Shown piece after piece: positions 38,462 to 47,959 of a stretch of 64,000 bases of DNA. Below the pieces are notes generated by a model. That model searched no databases and was not told where the DNA came from. It saw nothing but the letters and a program-made list of their open reading frames with translations. The stretch comes from Alphaproteobacteria bacterium (GTDB lineage Bacteria > Pseudomonadota > Alphaproteobacteria > Elsterales > Elsteraceae): the NCBI GenBank assembly GCA_004292755.1, contig RDXE01000031.1, positions 1-64,000 on the forward strand, in the 5' to 3' direction. The first letter of the stretch is position 1, and each line of letters starts with the position of its first letter. Both the position numbers and the translations under genes were made by a program.

Positions 38462-40962
38462 CGTGCGCGCAATCCTGGCATGCGAAGCCCCGCCAGGGCC
38501 GCGAACGGGCTGTCTGGATTGGCTGGCGCCGTGGCGGTGCGGCTGCGTCGGCGGACAAGACGCCCCGTGCCTTCGCCCCGGCGCGGTCGATAGCCAAGGG
38601 CTGCCAGCACCGCTGGCACCTCCGCGATCTCGCACCCCGCCAACCCAGCAAGGCGGGCTGGGTCGGAAGTGGCCTCGCCAGCCTGCTCCGCGGCCGTCTT
38701 GGCGTCTTGGCGCACTGCCTGGGCAAGGGCCTCCAGCCGGTCAACCCGCATTGCCATGGGCCCGACGCACCGATACCCCACCAGACGGTACCATGCCTCG
38801 GGTAGGGCAGGATCGCGGCGCACGACGATGGCCTCCGGCGGCAGAGGCGGGGCGATGTCCAGCCAGACTGCCGCCAGCAGTGATTTCAGTGCCACCGCCT
38901 CCGCACTCAGTTGCGAGGCGACATAGATCACCTCCCGCCCGAAACGGACGTCCAGGCGGGACAAAGCCGCACGGTCGGCGGCCTCCATCTCCATTGGCCC
39001 TGCTGCGGCAACATCAAGGGTGCCGAGTGCCTCGACCAGTTGATGGGCCACGCCACGGGCAACCCCGCCCAACCTCGCCGCTGCAATTTCGCGCAGGTCA
39101 CCACACCAGCCATCAATCAGACGACGAACCCAACCGGTCAGGTGGCGCTGCACCCGCTCGGCATCGGTGGGCCGCATCAAGTCGGCTGGAATGGGCTGCA
39201 CGCGCGGCGCCAAGGGCGAGGGGCCAGCGAGCAGACGGGCGACGGGCCAGCGGTCCTCCCCCTGACACCACACCAGAGTCCCATCGGGCAGCAGCCTGAC
39301 CCCCTCGTCGGGAGTGCTCAGCAGGGCAGCCACGCGGCGCGCGATCTCTGGCCCCAGCGTGCGGCGGGCTGCGGCCAGAAGGGGCCGGGCCGCCTCGCGA
39401 TCCCCAACAATGTCAGGCTCGAACTGAAACCCTGCCAGCCGCCCCACGGGGTGACCTTCCACCACCACGGCACCATCGGCAGCCACACCGGCCAGCAGTT
39501 CGGCTTGATCGGCCAAGCGACGGATCAAGAACGCACCGCGCCGATCGACAAAGCGCTGGGTCAGACGCTCATGCAGCGCATCGGACAGCTTATCCTCAAT
39601 CTCCCGCGCCTGGGCGGCAAAGCGATCGGCCGTTGGCAGCCAATCGGGTCGGTGGGACACATAGGTCCAGGTGCGCACATGGGCGAGACGGGCCGACAGC
39701 GTGTCAATATCGCCATCGGTGCGATCCAGCCGGGCGAGGGCACCGGCCACCCAATCGGCTGGCAACCGTCCCGACGGCCCGGTGAGATGGAGGAAGATTT
39801 GCTTGATCAGGCCCAGATGGGTGTCTGACAGGGTTTTGCGGAAGTCTGGGATCTGGCACGCCTCCCACAGCAGGCTGACGGCCGTGCGGCCTTGCGCGCG
39901 GGCAGTCACCTCCTCCTGCCGGGCCAGCAGGGAGAGCACGCGATGATCCTCCGCGTCACGCTTGCGGTGCAGAAACCGCAACGGCGGCGGTTGATCCAGG
40001 CTGCGCAACAGCGCCGGGACGGAGCGAAAATCCAGCTCAGCCGAGCGCCAGAAAATCTCCGTCACCGGTGGAAAACTGTGCGCCTCCACCTGCTCCACAA
40101 TCTCAGCATCCAGTTGGCCCGCCTCTGGCGTGGTGCCGAAGGTGCCATCATTCTGATGGCGACCCGCCCGCCCGGCGATCTGGGCGACTTCAGCCGCGGT
40201 TAGCCGCCGCGGCCCACGACCATCGAACTTGGTCAGTCGAGCGAAGGCGACATGGTCCAGGCTCATGTTCAGGCCCATGCCGATTGCATCAGTGGCAACC
40301 AGAAAGTCCACCTCGCCCGATTGATACAGCGCCACCTGGGCGTTGCGCGCGCGCGGGCTGAGCGCCCCCATCACCACTGCACAACCGCCGCGGGAGCGGC
40401 GCATCAGTTCGGCAATCTCATACACCTCCGCCGCTGAGAAGGCGACCACTGCGCTGCGCCGCGGCAGGCGCGATAGTTTTTTGGAGCCCGCAAAGCTTAA
40501 GGTAGAAAACCGTGGCCGCTGCACCACCTCCAACCCTGGAATCAAGGCGCGCAGAATGGGTGCCACCGTGTCAGAGCCGAGCAACATGGTTTCCGACATG
40601 CCACGGGCGCGCAACACGCGGTCGGTGAAGATGTGGCCGCGCTCCCCATCCGCGATCAACTGCACTTCATCGACGGCAAGGAACTCAACCAGCCGGGTGA
40701 CTGGCATCGATTCGACTGTGCAGATGAAGTAGCGCGCTGTGGGCGGGTGGATTCGCTCCTCCCCCGTGATCAGGGCGACGGCAGCTGGCCCTTTTTTCTG
40801 CACAACGCGGTCGTAGTTCTCCCGCGCCAAGAGGCGCAGCGGGAATCCAATCATGCCGGAGGCGTGGCCCATCATGCGCTCTAGCGCTAGGTGGGTCTTG
40901 CCGGTGTTGGTCGGGCCGAGCACGGCCGTGACACGCCGTTCCATCGCGTGATCAGTTTGCAT
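38458..40962 (-). CDS. SUV3-like DExH RNA helicase
   Basis: 834 residues. Motif I is LGPTNTGKTHLALERM (about 14-29), motif II is AVDEVQLIAD (DEVQ, typical of SUV3/Ski2-like helicases), motif VI is AEVAQIAGRAGRHQNDGTFG. The C-terminal part contains the SUV3 C-terminal segment. Mitochondrial SUV3, its eukaryotic relative, unwinds RNA for degradation. The C-terminal 70 residues are basic and disordered-looking (RRRSRTATAPANP). Coupled to the S4 protein by a 4-base overlap. The start ATG 40962 is the first of two near Mets (the other 6 codons in). Confidence 0.9.
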   Translation of the reverse strand: MQTDHAMERRVTAVLGPTNTGKTHLALERMMGHASGMIGFPLRLLARENYDRVVQKKGPAAVALITGEERIHPPTARYFICTVESMPVTRLVEFLAVDEVQLIADGERGHIFTDRVLRARGMSETMLLGSDTVAPILRALIPGLEVVQRPRFSTLSFAGSKKLSRLPRRSAVVAFSAAEVYEIAELMRRSRGGCAVVMGALSPRARNAQVALYQSGEVDFLVATDAIGMGLNMSLDHVAFARLTKFDGRGPRRLTAAEVAQIAGRAGRHQNDGTFGTTPEAGQLDAEIVEQVEAHSFPPVTEIFWRSAELDFRSVPALLRSLDQPPPLRFLHRKRDAEDHRVLSLLARQEEVTARAQGRTAVSLLWEACQIPDFRKTLSDTHLGLIKQIFLHLTGPSGRLPADWVAGALARLDRTDGDIDTLSARLAHVRTWTYVSHRPDWLPTADRFAAQAREIEDKLSDALHERLTQRFVDRRGAFLIRRLADQAELLAGVAADGAVVVEGHPVGRLAGFQFEPDIVGDREAARPLLAAARRTLGPEIARRVAALLSTPDEGVRLLPDGTLVWCQGEDRWPVARLLAGPSPLAPRVQPIPADLMRPTDAERVQRHLTGWVRRLIDGWCGDLREIAAARLGGVARGVAHQLVEALGTLDVAAAGPMEMEAADRAALSRLDVRFGREVIYVASQLSAEAVALKSLLAAVWLDIAPPLPPEAIVVRRDPALPEAWYRLVGYRCVGPMAMRVDRLEALAQAVRQDAKTAAEQAGEATSDPARLAGLAGCEIAEVPAVLAALGYRPRRGEGTGRLVRRRSRTATAPANPDSPFAALAGLRMPGLRAR

Positions 40963-41055
40963 TGCAGCGCGGCCAGGGCAAGGGGAAGCTCGCCATCAAT
41001 CCGCCGCACCGCCCTGGCGATGCTGACCTCGCCCACCACAAGGAGCCCAGCACCC

Positions 41056-41400
41056 ATGCAGACCCACCTGCTCGCCGCTGTCACCGCCCTCTGCCTCGCC
41101 GCCCCTCTGGTGGAGGCAAGTGCCCAGCAACGCCCCGCCGGGTCGGAAAGCGTTGAGGTAACGGTGCGCAACATGGAAGCCGCGATCAACCGCTTGAACC
41201 AGATGCGCGACAACCCGAAGGCGGCCCAAGCGGCCCTGGTGCTGCAACTGCTGCGCGGTGCCGGCCGCCCCGGCCCAGCCGAGAATGGCCGCTCCCGCCT
41301 CGACTACCGAATCGACGTCGCCCCCGATGGCCGGGTGTTGGTCAACGATGTCGATGTCAATGCCCTGATCGACACCATCAATCGGATGCAACGTCGATGA
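41056..41400 (+). CDS. Secreted hypothetical protein
   Basis: 114 residues beginning with a clear Sec signal (MQTHLLAAVTALCLAAPLVE then ASAQQ). The mature part has a helical segment VTVRNMEAAINRLNQMRDNP and a terminal VNDVDVNALIDTINRMQRR. AAGGAG precedes ATG 41056 at good spacing; the frame is open upstream but overlaps the divergent helicase start. No family recognised. Confidence 0.65.
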   Translation: MQTHLLAAVTALCLAAPLVEASAQQRPAGSESVEVTVRNMEAAINRLNQMRDNPKAAQAALVLQLLRGAGRPGPAENGRSRLDYRIDVAPDGRVLVNDVDVNALIDTINRMQRR

Positions 41401-41590
41401 TCAGTACCAGAGCGGCATCTTCAAAATTGAGGTGAGAATTTTTGATTAATTTCCATATTCTTGATGTGATTGCGCTAGACAGGCGCTGTTGATTCGCGAA
41501 CGCTCTACTTGTCAGCGGCCACACGGCGTTGGCGGGCTTTGTGACCCGCTGAGGCCTGTCGGTCAGCCACTGCAAGCAAGTGGACCGGCA

Positions 41591-42697
41591 ATGAGCAACG
41601 AAGACGCACCCGGGCAAGCCAACAGCGGCGCCAATCGCCGGACGTCGGACGCGGCAGCAAAGCCGCGACCCGCGCAGCCAACAAAGTCGTCGCCGTCGGG
41701 CCGCGTGCCAAGGATCACCTTGGACGAGTTGATGCGGCGCTTGGCCGACCCGGAGGTCGACTTCAACAGTCTGGAACCTTACCTCGTCGCTGAGCGCAAC
41801 CCCCGCCTCGGTCTGGCACCCATCCTGCGCGAGAACCGGAACACCGTGATCTCGGAGGGAGATATCTCTGGAGCCCTCGGTGAAGCGCGGGCGCGCGGCG
41901 ATATCGGTATGGGGTTCCTCAATGACATCGCCCGCGGTCGCCGCCGCGTGCAGTTTGAACGCGCCCAGCGGTTCGGCAAGAAGCGACCAGTGTTGCTGGC
42001 AGAGGGCGACTCCTGGTTTCAATATCCGATGCGTCTTAAAGATGTGGTCGACCATTTGAGTGATGACTTCAGCATCTTCTGCATTAGTGCGGCTGGTGCA
42101 GAATTGAAAACGATGGTTGATACACACGAATATCGCGACTACCTAATCCGCCTTGCCAAAGACACCGCTGTCACGGCGATGATTTTCTCCGGTGGTGGTA
42201 ACGATGTTGCAGGAGAAGAACTCAAAGAGTTGTTGATCGACTATAATCCAAGGCTGAAACCACACGAACACATCAAGACCGAGGTGTGGCAGCGCAAGCG
42301 GGACGATATTCGTCATGCCTATCGTCGCATCTTCACCACGGTTCACGAAGTGATCCCAAAGCTCCCCATCCTGGTTCACGGCTACGATTATGGCAATCCG
42401 TTGCCGGATCAGGTGTCTGTGTGGCCCGTTGACGGCTGGCTGGGCGAGCCAATGCGCGCACGCGGAATCCCGGATGGGGATGTCCAACGCCAGATCGTTG
42501 CCGCTCTGATTGATGACTTCAACGAGTTGCTCGCCGGGTTGGCCGGGGGCAATCGCAGGGGCGGCCTCAGCCCGCACGTGTTTTACGTCGATAACCGAGG
42601 TGTGGTGAAGGACCGCTGGTTCGATGAACTGCACCCCGATGATGACGGATACGGCGCCGTCGCCCACCAGTTCCGCACCGTGCTGAAAACGCTGTAG
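41591..42697 (+). CDS. SGNH/GDSL-type hydrolase, cytosolic, novel context
   Basis: 368 residues with a low-complexity N-terminus (about 1-40, Pro/Ala/Ser) and no signal peptide. SGNH blocks: LLAEGDSWFQYP with nucleophile Ser141; block II Gly169 in ISAAGAELK; block III FSGGGNDVAG (Asn204, Asp205); block V FDELHPDDDGY with the Asp345/His348 pair. So a complete hydrolase catalytic set is present. It differs from secreted TesA/GDSL lipases by its GDSW box and location. It is followed 40 bases later by a papain-like/alpha-beta hydrolase fusion gene, with which it likely forms an operon. Base composition is lower in GC than the flanks. Substrate unknown. Confidence 0.82.
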   Translation: MSNEDAPGQANSGANRRTSDAAAKPRPAQPTKSSPSGRVPRITLDELMRRLADPEVDFNSLEPYLVAERNPRLGLAPILRENRNTVISEGDISGALGEARARGDIGMGFLNDIARGRRRVQFERAQRFGKKRPVLLAEGDSWFQYPMRLKDVVDHLSDDFSIFCISAAGAELKTMVDTHEYRDYLIRLAKDTAVTAMIFSGGGNDVAGEELKELLIDYNPRLKPHEHIKTEVWQRKRDDIRHAYRRIFTTVHEVIPKLPILVHGYDYGNPLPDQVSVWPVDGWLGEPMRARGIPDGDVQRQIVAALIDDFNELLAGLAGGNRRGGLSPHVFYVDNRGVVKDRWFDELHPDDDGYGAVAHQFRTVLKTL

Positions 42698-42737
42698 GCC
42701 ACACCGCAAAAAGAGGGGCGCTGCGTGCGCTGACGCC

Positions 42738-44792
42738 ATGACCGCATCAACCTCACGCCGACCCAATCCTGCCCGCCCTGCCGAGCGCGCTAACCGCACC
42801 CGTGTGGCCGAAGCGATGACCGCGCGGTTCGCAACGGATGCTGAACACAGCAGCACCAAGGGCCGCATCCAAGGCGTCGTCCTGAATGTCCGGCCCGATC
42901 CCGTTGATTTCCGCGATTTATTCTATCAAGCATCACTGGTCGATCTGCCGACGCAGATACTGCCGCCGAGCCTTGCAGCCATTGGGCTGGAGGTGCGCAA
43001 TCAGGGTACGGAGGGCAGTTGTACCGGGCAAGCTCTGGCGGCTGTCATTGACCTGCAAAACATCCATCGTTTTCAAGCCGGTGCGGCGGTGCCGCGCCAA
43101 GTCAGCGCACGGATGTTGTATGAAAGCGCGCGGCTGTTTGATGAATTCCCCGATGATGGGATCGTCGGCTCCAGCGCGCGCGGCGCAATCAAGGGCTTCT
43201 TCAATCGCGGGGTGTGCGGCAGCGACTTAGCACCCTACTTTCCCGGCGACCTCACCTGGACCTTGACGGTCGAACAAGCCAAGGCCGCTCGCTCTGTTGC
43301 CCTCGGGGCATATTTCCGTCTGTCCCATGTGCTGAACGACTATCATGCCGCGCTGGCGGAGACCAAGGCACTGTTCTGCACCACCATGGTCCATGATGGC
43401 TGGTCGCACGAGTCTGTCGCACGCAATGGCAATGTAATCCGTGCCCCGAGCGGTGACCCCAAACAAGCCACCCTGCAAGGCGCTCACGCCGTTGCCATTG
43501 TCGGTTACACGCCTGAAGGGTTCATCGTCTTGAACAGTTGGGGATCAGGCTGGGGTGGAGCGCCCCAGCCTGGCATGGCGCTGTGGCCCTATGCCGACTG
43601 GGCGGAGACCGTGCTGGATGCCTGGGTGCTGCGCTTGCAGGTACCAACAACCCTGCCGTCAGGCTTCGTTGGCGGCCATTTGGCCTCTCGCGGTTCAGGT
43701 AAGCGCAGCAGTGATGCCACTGATCGCGCCAGAGCACCGCTGGTGAGCGAGGTGCTGGGCCATGTGATTAATGTCAAAGATGGCTTGTTCCAGACACGCA
43801 CGCGCTATGGCACCTCGCTCGAGACCCTCAAGGAAACCGCAGACCTGCTGCAAAGTAAGATCAAAGATACGCCAAGACACTACAATCATCTGCTGTTCTT
43901 TGCCCATGGGGGGCTGAACAACGCCAATCGAGCCGCGGAGCGGGCTTCGGCATTGATCCCTGCTTTTAAGCGCAACGGCATTTACCCAATGTTTTACCTG
44001 TGGAACACAGGATTGCTGTCTAGTCTGATGGACGTGCTGAGCGGGTTGTTCCAAAGCCAGCTGACGCGCGCCCAGGGCATCACCAGCGATCCGACCGATG
44101 CCCTTCTAGAAGCGGCCGCTCGCACGGCTGTACGACCGATTTGGCGCGAGATCAAAGCCGATGCTCAGCGCAGCTTTGCCAGCGACGGCAATGGTGGCGC
44201 GGCGTGGGACGCAACCAAGGTCTTGGCCGAGGCTGTCGCCCCGAGCCATCCCAACGGCTTGAAAATTCATCTCGTTGGGATGAGTGCTGGAGCGATCTTC
44301 TTGGGCGAACTGTTGGCGCGCGCCCGACGTGAGGGGCATGCGCTGGCCAACGCGATTGCCAGCGTCAGCCTGTTTGCACCGGCCTGCACCCAGGCGTTCT
44401 TTGACAAGCACTGGACGCCCCTGGTGAGAACCGGCACCGACATCGCGCTTTACAACATGACCGATCAGGCCGAACAGGACGATACCGTTGGGGCGCTTTA
44501 TCGCAAGTCGCTGCTCTACCTCGTTTCCAACGCGCTGGAAGAGGTGGATGGCGCACCGCTCACAGGCATGGCGAAGCATGCCAAGCAGCGCCGTGGCGTC
44601 ACCCTCCACTACACACAGGGCGAAAAGACTGTTCCGACCTTCCCCAAATCCCTCGGCAGCACCGACAATCATGGCGGGTTCGACAATGATCCCGCGATCA
44701 TGAACCACATGCTGGCACGGGTGCTTGGCTCAACCCCGGAAACGCTGCGCCACACCGGCTTCAGCCAGGACGAGTTGGCAGGTGGCTTCTAA
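42738..44792 (+). CDS. Papain-like (C1) peptidase fused to an alpha/beta-hydrolase-like domain
   Basis: 684 residues, no signal peptide. N-terminal papain fold: oxyanion Gln89 and Cys95 in RNQGTEGSCTGQAL, His250 in GAHAVAIVGYTPEG, Asn266 in VLNSWGSGWGG, so the Cys-His-Asn set is complete. From about 380 a different domain: LLFFAHGGLNN, a lipase-like nucleophile elbow VGMSAGAIFLGE (Ser516) and a candidate His645 (TDNHGGFDND), fitting an alpha/beta hydrolase, with Asp576 or a near Asp as acid. Two hydrolases in one chain behind a third in the previous gene is unusual. Probably an operon with the SGNH gene. Role unknown; immunity, toxin or macromolecule turnover are all possible. Confidence 0.8.
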   Translation: MTASTSRRPNPARPAERANRTRVAEAMTARFATDAEHSSTKGRIQGVVLNVRPDPVDFRDLFYQASLVDLPTQILPPSLAAIGLEVRNQGTEGSCTGQALAAVIDLQNIHRFQAGAAVPRQVSARMLYESARLFDEFPDDGIVGSSARGAIKGFFNRGVCGSDLAPYFPGDLTWTLTVEQAKAARSVALGAYFRLSHVLNDYHAALAETKALFCTTMVHDGWSHESVARNGNVIRAPSGDPKQATLQGAHAVAIVGYTPEGFIVLNSWGSGWGGAPQPGMALWPYADWAETVLDAWVLRLQVPTTLPSGFVGGHLASRGSGKRSSDATDRARAPLVSEVLGHVINVKDGLFQTRTRYGTSLETLKETADLLQSKIKDTPRHYNHLLFFAHGGLNNANRAAERASALIPAFKRNGIYPMFYLWNTGLLSSLMDVLSGLFQSQLTRAQGITSDPTDALLEAAARTAVRPIWREIKADAQRSFASDGNGGAAWDATKVLAEAVAPSHPNGLKIHLVGMSAGAIFLGELLARARREGHALANAIASVSLFAPACTQAFFDKHWTPLVRTGTDIALYNMTDQAEQDDTVGALYRKSLLYLVSNALEEVDGAPLTGMAKHAKQRRGVTLHYTQGEKTVPTFPKSLGSTDNHGGFDNDPAIMNHMLARVLGSTPETLRHTGFSQDELAGGF

Positions 44793-44795
44793 TCC

Positions 44796-45629
44796 TTACC
44801 CAGCCGGGCACGCGCGCAAGAAGCGCTGGCCCAACGCGCGCAGGCCCGCCAGATCATAGCTAAGCCCGCGCGGCTCCTGACGCAGCACGCGGGCGAGGCA
44901 CTGGGCGAGCGGCTGCTGGTCGGGCGGGTCGAGCATGGTGGCGGCGTCGAAGGTCACACGCTCCACCCGAGTTTGCCCATTGGCGGGATCAAGGCGGTGG
45001 CGCACCGTGCCGCCGCAGGCCATCGCGTGATCCTCAAAGCTGGCCTCGGTGATCCCAGTGGCATCGGGGGCTGCCAAACGGACCAATGCCAGCGGGGTGG
45101 CGGCGCGCACCTCCACCAGACCGGCACTGTCACTCTCCAACTCTTCAATACCACCAAAACAGCGGCTGCCAGACGGGGTGACCCAGCGCCGCTCCAACAC
45201 CCGCACACGCCGCTGATCCAGCTGTCGCTCAGCGATCGCGAGGCCAATGGTCTGCTGGCCTGCACCAGAGCCAGCAGCACTGGTGGTCGCCAGCACGGCC
45301 GTGACACCGCGCTGGGCGGGCTGTGCCTCCAGGGTGAAGGCACCAACCTCATCTTCTCGTGTCACGCCGACACACGTCCGAACGTCGCACGCCTCGCCAA
45401 ACCACCGCCAAGCAACTGGCTGGCAGTCGTCCAGCACCACAAGACCGCGACGCGCCCGCTGCGCCACCGGGGCTGGCGGCTCGAAGGCAAGGTCCAACAG
45501 CAGGGCCACGCAATAGCCGTTGATGCGCTGACCACCGATGACCACGGTTGCCTCCGCCGCCGCCGCCCCGCGCAGCCCAGCCAGCATCAGCAGGACGGCA
45601 AGAAGCAGCAGCCGCGGCGGAACGATCAT
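44796..45629 (-). CDS. Secreted cysteine-rich hypothetical protein
   Basis: About 277 residues from ATG 45629, which overlaps the aminotransferase stop by 4 bases; a longer open frame to 46067 runs opposite to and inside that gene and is a shadow. The N-terminus is a strong signal peptide (RLLLLAVLLMLAGLRGAAAA). The mature part holds eight Cys, spread along the chain, suggesting disulfides. No domain recognised. Co-transcribed with the aminotransferase gene upstream by position; its 3' end lies 3 bases from the convergent C1 fusion gene. Confidence 0.65.
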   Translation of the reverse strand: MIVPPRLLLLAVLLMLAGLRGAAAAEATVVIGGQRINGYCVALLLDLAFEPPAPVAQRARRGLVVLDDCQPVAWRWFGEACDVRTCVGVTREDEVGAFTLEAQPAQRGVTAVLATTSAAGSGAGQQTIGLAIAERQLDQRRVRVLERRWVTPSGSRCFGGIEELESDSAGLVEVRAATPLALVRLAAPDATGITEASFEDHAMACGGTVRHRLDPANGQTRVERVTFDAATMLDPPDQQPLAQCLARVLRQEPRGLSYDLAGLRALGQRFLRACPAG

Positions 45630-46795
45630 GGCAAGGAGCCTGCAAACCGCACAATGCGCCGACAGGCCTCCCCCAGCTCCTCTGCAGGCACAGCCAGCGC
45701 CATACGCAAATGGCCCGCGGCGGAAGGGCCAAAGCTGTCGGCTGGAAGGATGGAGACCCGCTCCTCCTCCAACAGACGCTCGGCGAAGGGCAGCGGCTCC
45801 AGGCCGGTACCGCGCACATCCAGCATGACGAACATGCCGGCGTCCGGCTTCACCACCTTCACACGATTCTGACCACCCAGATGGTGCAGAACCAGATCGC
45901 GGCGTCGGCGCAATTCCTCCCGCATGTCGGCCACCGCTGCATCTTCGCCCAGGGCCGCCAGAGCGGCCGCCTGAATGAAACCAGGCACGCCGTACATCAT
46001 TGCCAGGGAGAGGGTGTAGAGGTGGTCCACCAGGGCCGTTGGGCCCTGCACCCACCCGATCCGCCACCCCGTCATCGCATGGCTTTTGGAGAATGAGGAC
46101 ACCACCACGGTGCGGTCTGCGATGTCCGCCAGGGAGCCAGCGCTGGTGAAAGGCACATCAAAGCACTGGTCGGCATACACCTCGTCGGAGATCAGCCAGA
46201 GGTCATGGGCTTTCGCCAGATCACCAATCGCGCGCACGGTGGCTGCAGGCAGGACAGCACCCGAGGGATTGTGCGGGCTGTTGATCACAATCGCACGGGT
46301 GCGCGGCGTGATCGCCTGGGCGATCTCCGCGAGGTCAGGCTGAAACCCATGCTCAGGCCGCAACGGCACTGTGACCAAGGTGGCGCCACCAGCGCGGAAG
46401 GTCGCTTCATAGGTGGCGTAGGTCGGCTCCAGCAGCACCACTTCGTCGCCAGTGCCGACGAGGCACAGGGCAGACGCAAACAAGGCATTCTGGGCGCCCG
46501 GCATGACGATCAAGGTCTCAGGTGCCACCGGACGGCCATAGCGCTGGGAAAGCTTGGCCGCCAGTGCCGTCCGCAGAGCCGGGGTGCCGCGAATCGGCGG
46601 ATAGTGGGTGTCACCCGCCTCCAACGCGGCGTGCGCTGCATTGCGGATCGCAACAGGGGTGTCGAAGTCAGGATCACCAATGGTTAACATGATCACTGGT
46701 TCGCCTGCCCGCTTGGCGGCGATGGCCCGTTCGTGAATGATCCAGGCATTGGCACCCTTGCCACCGATGCGGCGGGTGAAATCAGAGTAACGCAT
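45626..46795 (-). CDS. Class I/II pyridoxal-phosphate aminotransferase
   Basis: 389 residues. PLP fold type I features: TIGDPDFDTP, HYPPIRGTPALRTALA, VINSPHNPSGAVLPA (substrate Asn), the loop ISDEVYADQCFD (Asp and Tyr to PLP) and the Schiff-base Lys in SSFSKSHAMTGWRIGW. It belongs to the aspartate-aminotransferase-like group; the exact amino acid substrate is not evident. ATG 46795 (MRYSDFTRR) chosen over 46801 or 46834 by family alignment. Overlaps the downstream secreted-protein gene. Confidence 0.92.
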   Translation of the reverse strand: MRYSDFTRRIGGKGANAWIIHERAIAAKRAGEPVIMLTIGDPDFDTPVAIRNAAHAALEAGDTHYPPIRGTPALRTALAAKLSQRYGRPVAPETLIVMPGAQNALFASALCLVGTGDEVVLLEPTYATYEATFRAGGATLVTVPLRPEHGFQPDLAEIAQAITPRTRAIVINSPHNPSGAVLPAATVRAIGDLAKAHDLWLISDEVYADQCFDVPFTSAGSLADIADRTVVVSSFSKSHAMTGWRIGWVQGPTALVDHLYTLSLAMMYGVPGFIQAAALAALGEDAAVADMREELRRRRDLVLHHLGGQNRVKVVKPDAGMFVMLDVRGTGLEPLPFAERLLEEERVSILPADSFGPSAAGHLRMALAVPAEELGEACRRIVRFAGSLP

Positions 46796-46944
46796 GAGCA
46801 TCCTGCGGTGTGGCCTGCGGCGCGGGCGGAGCATGCCGCGCGGCCCGGCAGCCGTCTAGAGCGGATCGCGCGCCGCGCACAACTGTTGCCGCGACGAAGA
46901 TGGACTGAACTCAAAGACTTAGAGCGGGATGGCGGGCAGCACCG

Positions 46945-47088
46945 TCATCGTGTCGAGGGATAGGCCTGAGCTGGCGGACGCCATTTCCCTGGGACAGAAC
47001 CGACCAGACACCGCAGGATCCGAGCCATGCCTTCCTGCACCGGCAGGATCAAGTGGCGCCCATCACCCATCGTCAGGTCGCAGACGGC
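46945..47088 (-). pseudogene. Duplicated C-terminal fragment of the neighbouring PAS protein
   Basis: About 46 codons in a different frame directly behind the PAS gene read DLTMGDGRHLILPV then ILRCLVGSVPGKWRPP before a TGA, parallel to DWTRLMLPLEDG and ITRCLVGSLPGEWRTP at the end of the intact gene. So this is the tail of a paralogue left by tandem duplication and deletion. It has no start of its own that would make a domain. Confidence 0.6.
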
Positions 47089-47089
47089 T

Positions 47090-47704
47090 CTAGGGGGCGC
47101 TGCGCGGCGTGCGCCACTCGCCAGGGAGGGAGCCGACCAAACAGCGGGTAATTGTGCCATTGCCATCCTCCAACGGCAGCATCAGGCGCGTCCAATCCGC
47201 AACAGCGATCTCCGGTGGTGCTGGATGACGGCTCCAGACCGGACTGCCAGACTCCAGCATCATGCGCAGCAACGCGATGTGGAGCGGCAACGAGGCCGCG
47301 GGCAGACCGCGGCTCATGCGCTTGCCGGTCAACTCGGCACCAAACCGTTCGGCCAGCAGCGTGCCAAACACCCGGTAGCGGCCATCCCAGCCGTCATCGG
47401 TGACATCCAGCAGCACCACTTGACCCAGGGCCGGGCGAATATCCATGGGGTCGATCGCGCGGGCCAGCGGCAGCGCCTTACCGCGCGCCATGGTGGACCA
47501 GTGCTGGAGCAGAAACACCAACAGCGGCTCAGCAATGGCTGTCGGCGGCGGATTGATGCGGACCTGGCAGGCACTGGCGGCCCAGGGGGCGAGCGGCTGC
47601 AGCGCCCGCTCATTGCCCGCCAATGCTGCACGGACAGCACTGGTGATCCGTTGACGATCAGCCTGTGACAGGACCAACGATACCTCCGCTCTCAGCCACC
47701 GCAT
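47090..47704 (-). CDS. PAS_5-type domain protein
   Basis: About 204 residues from ATG 47704 (MRWLRAEV). The central part matches the PAS_5 family common in Rhodospirillales: PLLVFLLQHWSTMARGKALP, DPMDIRPALGQVVLLDV, GRYRVFGTLLAERFGAELTG, ending in RLMLPLEDGNGTITRCLVGS. No other domain, so it could be a small sensor or an adaptor; ligand unknown. The open frame extends to 47863 without support. A partial copy of its C-terminus lies directly downstream. Confidence 0.75.
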   Translation of the reverse strand: MRWLRAEVSLVLSQADRQRITSAVRAALAGNERALQPLAPWAASACQVRINPPPTAIAEPLLVFLLQHWSTMARGKALPLARAIDPMDIRPALGQVVLLDVTDDGWDGRYRVFGTLLAERFGAELTGKRMSRGLPAASLPLHIALLRMMLESGSPVWSRHPAPPEIAVADWTRLMLPLEDGNGTITRCLVGSLPGEWRTPRSAP

Positions 47705-47959
47705 TGGGCCAGCCACGTCGGAGACGCCCCCGCCTGTCTGGGGACGTGGCACACAGCTAGGGGGCTGGCAGTCGCCAGCGCCACCCGCTGCCGATGTGTT
47801 TGCCAGCCTGTGCCGAGTCAGAATTTCACAAGCCGGTCGTGTTTCCCACAGGCGAAACGTCACAAAGCCAGGGGCGAGCGCGTTGTTTGCGCCGAGTTAC
47901 CATGTGCCCCGATTGCGATGTGCCGCCAGCTGTGGGGTCCAATCCCATTGATCCGCTGC

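Noticed and set aside
44796-46067. Upstream extension of the secreted Cys-rich protein gene into the aminotransferase region
   Set aside because: The extra 146 codons lie in another frame of the aminotransferase gene and are low complexity; the signal peptide at ATG 45629 marks the true start.
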